Of a stretch of DNA of 44,627 nt, positions 39,469 to 44,627 are shown piece by piece. Location of the stretch: the NCBI GenBank assembly GCA_900547315.1, contig URGI01000005.1, positions 1 through 44,627 of the forward strand, in the 5' to 3' direction. The position numbers and the translations under genes were made by a program. How positions within the stretch are numbered: position 1 is the stretch's first letter; each line of letters opens with the position of its first letter. A model generated the notes under the pieces. It saw nothing but the letters and a program-made list of their open reading frames with translations, did no database searches and was not told where the DNA came from. The stretch is from an uncultured Eubacteriales bacterium (GTDB lineage: Bacteria; Bacillota; Clostridia; Oscillospirales; Oscillospiraceae).

Positions 39469-41385
39469 TCAGAACAGCTCGCTGACCTCGGCGACGAATT
39501 CCGCCGGATCGTCGATCTCGACGCCCGCCATAAGCTCGGCGAGGGAGGCGAGGATCTTTGAAAGCTGCTTTGCCTTGTCCTTGTCGTTTTCGTACGCATC
39601 CTTGAGCGCGGCGAAAGCCTTGTGGTTCGCGTTCAGCTCCAGAACTCTGGTCGCGCGGATCTTGCGCATTTCCTCGCTGGGGCCGTGACGGAAGTACTTC
39701 TCCATCTCGAGGGTGATGTTGCCCTCGGTGGTCAGGCAGCAGGGGAGAGTCTCAAGCTTGCGGGATATTTTGACCTTTGCAAGGTCGCCGCCGACGGACT
39801 GCTGCACGAAGTCGAGGAAATCCTTATTTTCGGCGTCGCGCTCGTCGGCCGCCTTCTTCTCCTCCTCGGTCTCGAAGCCGAGGTCTTCGGTCACAACGTT
39901 GCAGAACGGATGCCCGTCCTGATCGCGCAGGTTCTCGAGAACCATCTCGTCGAGCGGGCTGGTGAGGTATATCAGCTCGTAGCCGCGGGCGCGAACCTGA
40001 TCGCACTGCGGCAGACTCATCGCGTGCTTGACGGAGTCGGAGCTGGCGAAGTATATTGCCTTCTGGCTCTCGGGCATGTTCTCGACATACTCCTTGAGCG
40101 TGATCTGATGCTCCTCGGAGGTGTAGAACACCAGCAGGTCGCGCAGGAAATCTTTATAGCGGCCGTACTCATCGCACACGCCGCACTTGATGTCGGTGCC
40201 GAAGTTGCGGAAGAACTCCTCATACTTCGGACGGTCGTCCTTCATCAGCTTTTCAAGCTCGCCCTTTATCTTCTTCTCAAGGTTCTGGCCGATGACGCGC
40301 AACTGACGGTCATGCTGAAGAATTTCACGGGAGATGTTCAGCGACAGGTCGGGCGAATCGACGACGCCTTTGACAAAGTCAAAGTAATCGTGCACGAGCT
40401 TGTCGCACTTTTCCATTATCATAACGCCGTTGGAGTAGAGCGTTATGCCGGCCTTGCGGTCGCCGGTGTATCCTGCGGAGCTGCCCTCACCGGGGACGAA
40501 CAGCAGCGCTTTGTAGGACACGGTGCCCTCGGCGTTGACGCGGATAAGGGCGCAGGGATCCTTCTGCTCGTGGTTCTTTTCTTTGTAGAAGGCGATGCAG
40601 TCGTCGTCCGTCACCTCGCTGCGGCTGCGCTGCCAGATGGGGACCATGCTGTTTATCGTCTCGTTCTCAGTGACGATGCGGTAGTCATACTTGGGCTTGC
40701 CTTCGTCGTCGGTTTCACCGGTCTCGAAGCGCTCCTGCCGCTCAACGTCCATCTTTATCGGCCAGCGGACATAGTCGGAGTACTTCTTGACAAGAGCCTT
40801 GATTTTCCATGTCTCGAGGTAGGTGCCGTACAGCTCCTCGTCGGTGTCGTCCTTGATGTGCATGATGACGTCGGTGCCGACGCTCTCGCGCTCACATGGG
40901 GTGACGGTGTAGCCGTCCGCGCCGGTGCTTTCCCATTTGACGCCCTGCTCCTCGCCGTACTTGCGGGTGATGACCGTGACCTTGTCGGCGACCATGAAGG
41001 CCGAGTAGAAGCCGACGCCGAACTGACCGATGATGGAGATGTCCTCGCCCTCGGCCTGTTCGGTGTCAAGCTCGCTCTTGAACTTATAGGAGCCGCTCTT
41101 GGCGATGACGCCGAGGTTGTTCTCGGCTTCCTCCTGAGTCATGCCGATGCCGTTGTCGCGCACGGTGATGGTGCGCTCGTTCTTGTCGACGATGATGTCG
41201 ATATGGTAGTCGGAGCGGCTGAGGCCGACCTTGTCGTCGGTCAGCGACAGGTAGCACAGCTTGTCGATAGCGTCGGATGCGTTGGAGATTATTTCGCGCA
41301 GGAAGATTTCTTTATTGGTGTAAATAGAGTTGATCATCAGGTCAAGCAGACGCTTGGATTCTGCCTTGAACTGTTTCTTTCCCAT
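39469..41385 (-). CDS. htpG: Chaperone HtpG (Hsp90)
   Basis: ATP-dependent cytosolic chaperone, 638 aa, of normal length. The GHKL ATPase site is complete: SNASDAIDKLCYL, DNGIGMTQEEAENNLG and GQFGVGFYSAFMVADKV. The middle and C-terminal domains follow. TGGAGG lies before the ATG. A promoter with extended -10 sits at 41454-41427. I see no CIRCE element, so control by HrcA is not supported. It heads a leftward run with hemW, vanW and metG. Confidence 0.97.
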   Translation of the reverse strand: MGKKQFKAESKRLLDLMINSIYTNKEIFLREIISNASDAIDKLCYLSLTDDKVGLSRSDYHIDIIVDKNERTITVRDNGIGMTQEEAENNLGVIAKSGSYKFKSELDTEQAEGEDISIIGQFGVGFYSAFMVADKVTVITRKYGEEQGVKWESTGADGYTVTPCERESVGTDVIMHIKDDTDEELYGTYLETWKIKALVKKYSDYVRWPIKMDVERQERFETGETDDEGKPKYDYRIVTENETINSMVPIWQRSRSEVTDDDCIAFYKEKNHEQKDPCALIRVNAEGTVSYKALLFVPGEGSSAGYTGDRKAGITLYSNGVMIMEKCDKLVHDYFDFVKGVVDSPDLSLNISREILQHDRQLRVIGQNLEKKIKGELEKLMKDDRPKYEEFFRNFGTDIKCGVCDEYGRYKDFLRDLLVFYTSEEHQITLKEYVENMPESQKAIYFASSDSVKHAMSLPQCDQVRARGYELIYLTSPLDEMVLENLRDQDGHPFCNVVTEDLGFETEEEKKAADERDAENKDFLDFVQQSVGGDLAKVKISRKLETLPCCLTTEGNITLEMEKYFRHGPSEEMRKIRATRVLELNANHKAFAALKDAYENDKDKAKQLSKILASLAELMAGVEIDDPAEFVAEVSELF

Positions 41386-41426
41386 AGTTTCGATGCCTCC
41401 AGTAAATATAATTTCAGTAATTTATA

Positions 41427-41454
41427 ATTATAGCACAAATACAAATAATTTCAA
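41427..41454 (-). promoter_or_regulatory. Promoter of htpG
   Basis: On the minus strand TTGAAA (41454-41449), a 16-bp spacer ending in TGC and TATAAT (41432-41427), that is, an extended -10. Confidence 0.7.
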
Positions 41455-41539
41455 CAATTCTTGCAGAGCGGGAGTTTAATTTTTCTTAAGTCTTGCGGAA
41501 GGGCAAAGCATGGAGTAAACTGTGTGTGGAATGAACCGC

Positions 41540-41733
41540 GCCGTGCCCTATCGGCGCCCCTTTTAGGCAGCGCAGCTGCGGCGAAGTTTTTGCGTCGCAC
41601 CCCTTGGCGCCCCTTTTAGGTAGCGAAGCGGCGGCGCGGTAGTGAATGACATGCCGGTGGCATGTCAGAGCCGCGCCGTGACCGAGCCGCAGCGAGACGC
41701 TGTCGGCCTGCGGCCGACTGAGGGGTCGCCAGA
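41540..41733 (+). repeat. Composite dispersed hairpin repeat, locus C
   Basis: GCGCCCCTTTTAGG(C/T)AGCG occurs twice (about 41558 and 41608), as two copies of the left half. A hairpin with arms around ATGCCGG/TGGCAT follows, and then the complete right half GCTGTCGGCCTGCGGCCGAC with CTGAGGGGTCGCCAGAG. The flank after it (ACTATTGCC...AAAAGACA) also matches that of unit 4 in locus A. No gene is supported between htpG and the UPF0340 gene apart from promoter and repeat. Confidence 0.7.
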
Positions 41734-41792
41734 GTTGTACTATTGCCATTAGGCAAAAGACATAACAATCACAACAATGGAGGTATTATATA

Positions 41793-42344
41793 ATGTACGA
41801 AGAGATCACCGCTCAGGCGCGGCAGGCCGTGACTGAGCTTGTCGACGCCGCCGGACTGCGCGCGGGTGAGCTGCTGGTCATCGGCTGCTCATCGAGCGAG
41901 ATGGTCGGCGCACGCATCGGCAAAGGCTCAAGCATGGAGGCGGCGCAGGCCGCGCTGGACGGGATATGGCCGGTCGTGCAGGAGCGCGGGATATATCTCG
42001 CCGCGCAGTGCTGCGAGCACCTCAACCGCGCGCTGATACTCGACGAAGCGGCAGCGGAAAAGTTCGGCTATGAAATCGTCAACGTCCGCCCGTGGGCGCA
42101 CGCGGGCGGCTCATTTGCGACTGCGCTGTGGGAGCGGCTGGAGCGCCCCGCAGCGGTTGAGCACATCCGTGCCAGGGCCGGAATAGACATCGGCGGCACG
42201 CTCATCGGTATGCACCTGAAAGAGGTCGCCGTGCCGGTGCGGCTGAGCGTTTCGCGCATCGGCGAAGCGCCGATAATCTGCGCACGCACGCGCCCGCGCT
42301 TTATCGGCGGCGAGCGCGCCCGTTATCAGGAAGAACTGAAGTGA
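41793..42344 (+). CDS. UPF0340 (TIGR01440, YwlG-like) protein
   Basis: A 183-aa protein with the family signatures VIGCSSSEMVGARIGKGSS, GIYLAAQCCEHLNRALI and VNVRPWAHAGGSFATALWE, ending GIDIGGTLIGMHLKEVAVPV. Function is not established. TGGAGG lies before the ATG. Single gene with its own terminator at 42371; the repeat of locus C lies directly upstream. Confidence 0.92.
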   Translation: MYEEITAQARQAVTELVDAAGLRAGELLVIGCSSSEMVGARIGKGSSMEAAQAALDGIWPVVQERGIYLAAQCCEHLNRALILDEAAAEKFGYEIVNVRPWAHAGGSFATALWERLERPAAVEHIRARAGIDIGGTLIGMHLKEVAVPVRLSVSRIGEAPIICARTRPRFIGGERARYQEELK

Positions 42345-42370
42345 TGCCGAAAAACATAATATAAATACTA

Positions 42371-42402
42371 TAACTGGGCGGCCGGAGCCGCCCAGTTATT
42401 AT
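42371..42402. terminator. Terminator between the UPF0340 gene and nadE
   Basis: AACTGGGCGGC and GCCGCCCAGTT form an 11-bp stem with a CGGA loop, followed by ATTATTT. It can serve both convergent genes. Confidence 0.85.
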
Positions 42403-42411
42403 TTGCAATAT

Positions 42412-44322
42412 TTACAGCTCTTCAAGCTCTTTCTGCCAGACAGCGGCGCAGGCGTCGCTCGGCATACGCCAGTCGCCTCGCGGCGAGAGCGTTACGGAAC
42501 CGACCTTGGGACCGTCGGGCAGGCAGCTGCGCTTGAACTGCTGCATGAAGAAGCGCCGGTAGAAATTCTTCAGCCATTTCAGCAGCTCCGCCTCGCTGTA
42601 CTTGCCGCCGAGGGCGGCCTTCGCAAGCCGGTATATCTTCGCCGGGCCGAAGCCGAAGCGGAGAACATAGTACAGGTAGAAATCATGCAGCTCGTAGGGG
42701 CCGACGAGGTCTTCGGTCTTCTGTGCAATTTCACCGTTATCCGCTGCGGGCAGCAGCTCGGGGCTGACAGGGGTGTCCAGTATATCGATCAGCACCTCGC
42801 GCAGCGCGGCGCTATCCGCCGTGTCCGCTTCGTACTGCACGATGTGGCGCACGAGCGTTTTCGGCACTCCGGCGTTCACGCCGTACATGCTCATATGGTC
42901 GCCGTTGTAGGTCGCCCAGCCGAGTGCAAGCTCGCTCAGGTCGCCCGTGCCGACGACGAGGCCGCCGGTGAGGTTCGCTATATCCATCAGTTCCAGCGTA
43001 CGCACGCGAGCCTGACAATTTTCATAGGTCACGTCGAGCGTGTTCGGATCCTGGCCGATATCGTCAAAGTGGCTCAGAACGGTGTTGGCGATGCGCACCT
43101 CGCGGAAGCTGACGCCCAGCTCATTGCAGAGAATTTCCGCGTTCGAGCGTGTGCGCTTCGTGGTGCCGAAGCAGGGCATCGTGACGGCCAGCACGTCCGA
43201 TGCGGGGCGGCCGAGCCGCTTCATCGCCCGCACGGCGACCAGCAGAGCAAGGCAGCTGTCAAGTCCGCCGGATATGCCGATGACGGCGGTTTTCGCGTGC
43301 GCATGCTCAAGCCGCTTTGCAAGCCCGTCGGCCTGAATGTTCAGAATCAGCGCGCAGCGCTCCGCTCTTGCGGCCATGTCCGCGGGGACGAAGGGCGCGG
43401 GGGAGATGTAGCGCGTCAGTTTGACCTCGCGCAGCGGCATGTGGAACTCGACGACCGTGTAGCCCGCGGTCTCGGGTCTGAACGTGGTGTTGCGGCAGCG
43501 CTCGGACAGCATGCGGCCGAGGTCAAGCTCGGTGCAGGCGTAAGCCTCGCCGTAGGGCTTCGACTCGGCGAGCAGGGAGCCGTTCTCGCAGATGAGATCG
43601 TGCGCGGCAAAGCTCATGTCGGTGGTGGATTCGCCGTGTCCGGCGTCGGCGTAAATGTACGCGCACAGGAGGCGTGCAGACTGCTGACTCACAAGCGCGC
43701 GGCGGTAGTCGGCCTTGCCGACCGTTTCGTCGCTCGCGGAGAGATTGGCGATGACTGTCGCACCGGCGAGCGCGTGGTGCGTGCTGGGGGGCAGTGCCGC
43801 CCACAGATCCTCACAGAGCTCCACGCCGAGAGTGAACTCCGGCATCTCCGCGCAGCGGAACAGGAGCTTCGTGCCGAAGGGCACGTCCGCACCGGCGAAG
43901 CGTATCATGCGCAGCGCGTCGGGTGCGGGATTATAATGGCGCAGCTCGTAGAACTCGCCGTAGTTCGGCAGAAAGGTCTTGGGGACAAGGCCGAGCAGAC
44001 GCCCGCCGTGCACCACTGCCGCGCAGTTATAGAGCTTGCCGTCCACCGCGACGGGCAGCCCGACGACGGACACAAGCCCAAGCTCCGCGCTGGCCGCGAT
44101 TATCTCCTTCAGCGAAGCCTCAGCGGCGCGCTGAAGCGGCTGCTGCAGGAACAGATCGCTGCAGGTGTAGCCGGTCAGCCCCAGCTCGGGGAACACGGCG
44201 AGCTGCACACCGTCGCCGTCGGCGCGGCGCATGGCCGCTATTGTGGTTTCCGTATTGTACGCGCAGTCCGCCACGCGAAGCGACGGAGACAGAGCGCAGG
44301 CCTTTATAAAGCCGTGTATCAT
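42412..44322 (-). CDS. nadE: Glutamine-dependent NAD+ synthetase
   Basis: Makes NAD+ from nicotinate adenine dinucleotide with ATP, using ammonia released from glutamine. The 636-aa protein has both domains intact. The amidase triad is Glu46 (VFPELGLTGY), Lys115 (GLVPKTFLPNYGEF) and Cys170 (GVELCEDLW). The ATP loop is SGGLDSC (351-357), followed by GTGDLSELALGW (458-469), NAGVPKT and the SPRGDWRMPSD loop (613-623). AAGGGTGA precedes the ATG. It is the canonical enzyme, while the paralogue at 13794-15701 has lost several of these residues. Confidence 0.96.
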   Translation of the reverse strand: MIHGFIKACALSPSLRVADCAYNTETTIAAMRRADGDGVQLAVFPELGLTGYTCSDLFLQQPLQRAAEASLKEIIAASAELGLVSVVGLPVAVDGKLYNCAAVVHGGRLLGLVPKTFLPNYGEFYELRHYNPAPDALRMIRFAGADVPFGTKLLFRCAEMPEFTLGVELCEDLWAALPPSTHHALAGATVIANLSASDETVGKADYRRALVSQQSARLLCAYIYADAGHGESTTDMSFAAHDLICENGSLLAESKPYGEAYACTELDLGRMLSERCRNTTFRPETAGYTVVEFHMPLREVKLTRYISPAPFVPADMAARAERCALILNIQADGLAKRLEHAHAKTAVIGISGGLDSCLALLVAVRAMKRLGRPASDVLAVTMPCFGTTKRTRSNAEILCNELGVSFREVRIANTVLSHFDDIGQDPNTLDVTYENCQARVRTLELMDIANLTGGLVVGTGDLSELALGWATYNGDHMSMYGVNAGVPKTLVRHIVQYEADTADSAALREVLIDILDTPVSPELLPAADNGEIAQKTEDLVGPYELHDFYLYYVLRFGFGPAKIYRLAKAALGGKYSEAELLKWLKNFYRRFFMQQFKRSCLPDGPKVGSVTLSPRGDWRMPSDACAAVWQKELEEL

Positions 44323-44395
44323 AAGTCGATCACCCTTTGCGTTTGAGTTCGGCGCCGCGGAAAACCGGCGGAGCCGCTGCGGAAAGATACTATTA

Positions 44396-44421
44396 AAAAA
44401 ACCTCGTCATAAGACGAGGTT
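44396..44421 (-). terminator. Terminator of the tRNA gene
   Basis: AACCTCGTC and GACGAGGTT pair 9 bp around a 4-nt loop, followed by seven Ts on the minus strand, a few bases after the CCA end of the tRNA. Confidence 0.9.
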
Positions 44422-44424
44422 TCC

Positions 44425-44500
44425 TGGTGGAGACGGAGGGATTCGAACCCTTGACCTTACGGATGCGAACCGTACGCTCTCCCAACTGAGCTACGCCCCC
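44425..44500 (-). tRNA. tRNA-Ala (anticodon CGC)
   Basis: 76 nt with an encoded CCA end. The acceptor stem GGGGGCG/CGTCTCC carries the G3-U70 pair that defines alanine identity. The D arm GCTC...GAGC and the anticodon arm TACGG-TTCGCAT-CCGTA (anticodon CGC, reading GCG) are complete. The T arm ends in GGGTTCGAATCCC, and its outermost pair, A49-C65, is a mismatch. Confidence 0.95.
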
Positions 44501-44516
44501 GGATTCAAGCCTAATC

Positions 44517-44544
44517 ATTATAACACATATTTTTAATTTGTAAA
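44517..44544 (-). promoter_or_regulatory. Promoter of tRNA-Ala
   Basis: On the minus strand TTTACA (44544-44539), a 16-bp spacer with extended TGT and TATAAT (44522-44517), just upstream of the tRNA. Confidence 0.75.
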
Positions 44545-44552
44545 GAAAAATA

Positions 44553-44581
44553 TTGATTATTTTTTTAAAATGTGCTAAAGT
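44553..44581 (+). promoter_or_regulatory. Promoter of the RNA gene at the right edge
   Basis: TTGATT (44553-44558), a 17-bp spacer ending in TGC and TAAAGT (44576-44581), divergent from the tRNA promoter and pointing out of the window. Confidence 0.5.
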
Positions 44582-44602
44582 ATTGAGCGTTGCTTTTGAC
44601 AA

Positions 44603-44627
44603 CTCTGCACTAGTCGGGGAGCCAGCG
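44603..44627 (+). ncRNA. ffs: Probable 5' end of the signal recognition particle RNA (partial)
   Basis: The last bases, CTGCACTAGTCGGGGAGCCA then GCG, resemble from memory the beginning of Firmicutes small SRP RNA genes (GCTAGxxGGGGAGxTAGCGGxGCCCTGTA). The window ends before the diagnostic GGTCAGG...GGAAGCAGC part, so this cannot be settled. A suitable promoter lies upstream and no reading frame is apparent. Confidence 0.45.

Noticed and set aside
39622..41427. A 601-codon plus-strand frame antisense to htpG
   Set aside because: Shadow of htpG, with composition typical of an antisense frame.
41386..41454. CIRCE element before htpG
   Set aside because: No TTAGCACTC-N9-GAGTGCTAA sequence or close match is present.
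41486..41749. An 87-codon minus-strand frame in repeat locus C
   Set aside because: Encoded entirely by the repeat; no ribosome binding site.
42403..44346. A 647-codon plus-strand frame antisense to nadE
   Set aside because: nadE on the other strand is complete with all motifs; the plus frame has none.
44393..44602. A 69-codon minus-strand frame
   Set aside because: It passes through the tRNA-Ala gene and its terminator.

Overview
The window looks like a chromosomal segment of an anaerobic, spore-forming, moderately high-GC member of the Clostridia, most like the Oscillospirales/Ruminococcaceae type of gut bacterium. The evidence is a SpoIIID sporulation regulator, two 2-hydroxyacyl-CoA dehydratase-type subunits, the radical-SAM enzyme HemW, a single-chain glycyl-tRNA synthetase, VanW and DUF554 proteins, sigma-A-type promoters in AT-rich gaps, and AAGGAGG-type ribosome binding sites. 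I do not name a species. No phage, insertion sequence, CRISPR array or rRNA operon is visible.

Layout. 1-2200: start of a leftward gene with an operator-rich promoter, a ribbon-helix-helix regulator, and a leftward operon tsaE-tsaB-upp. 2260-3770: RodA/FtsW-type protein and spoIIID. 3950-7070: LysR regulator, MerR-like regulator, a two-domain carboxymuconolactone-decarboxylase-like protein and an aldo/keto reductase. 7340-12080: coaX, a large alpha/beta hydrolase fused to a polytopic membrane domain, and a polysaccharide deacetylase with Ig-like repeats. 12300-15700: glyS and a NadE-like protein whose glutaminase active site is lost. 15800-17050: an AT-richer insert (lipoprotein, XRE regulator) followed by inverted hairpin repeats. 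17200-18555: gdhA. 18556-18915: a run of strong hairpins. 18916-22193: a four-gene operon of two dehydratase subunits and two small proteins. 22471-26366: M29 aminopeptidase, a membrane protein and a TPR/LRR membrane protein. 26512-33580: a cysteine-rich small protein, a large zinc-ribbon-repeat surface protein, small envelope proteins, an LRR lipoprotein, DUF554 and GNAT. 33599-34255: decayed genes and a dispersed repeat. 34337-41385: leftward operon htpG-hemW-vanW-metG. 41793-44627: UPF0340 protein, canonical nadE, tRNA-Ala(CGC) and what looks like the 5' end of the SRP RNA.

How it fits together. Most genes are housekeeping: tRNA modification and charging, uracil salvage, CoA and NAD synthesis, nitrogen assimilation, chaperone. 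Interspersed are envelope and surface genes (RodA, deacetylase, VanW, LRR and zinc-ribbon-repeat proteins) and anaerobic metabolism. The most unusual items are the NadE paralogue pair (one intact, one with a dead amidase site), the activator-less dehydratase operon with two tiny partners, the heptad-repeat tail of the LRR protein, the structured 18.6-18.9 kb intergenic region, and a hairpin repeat family present at three loci.
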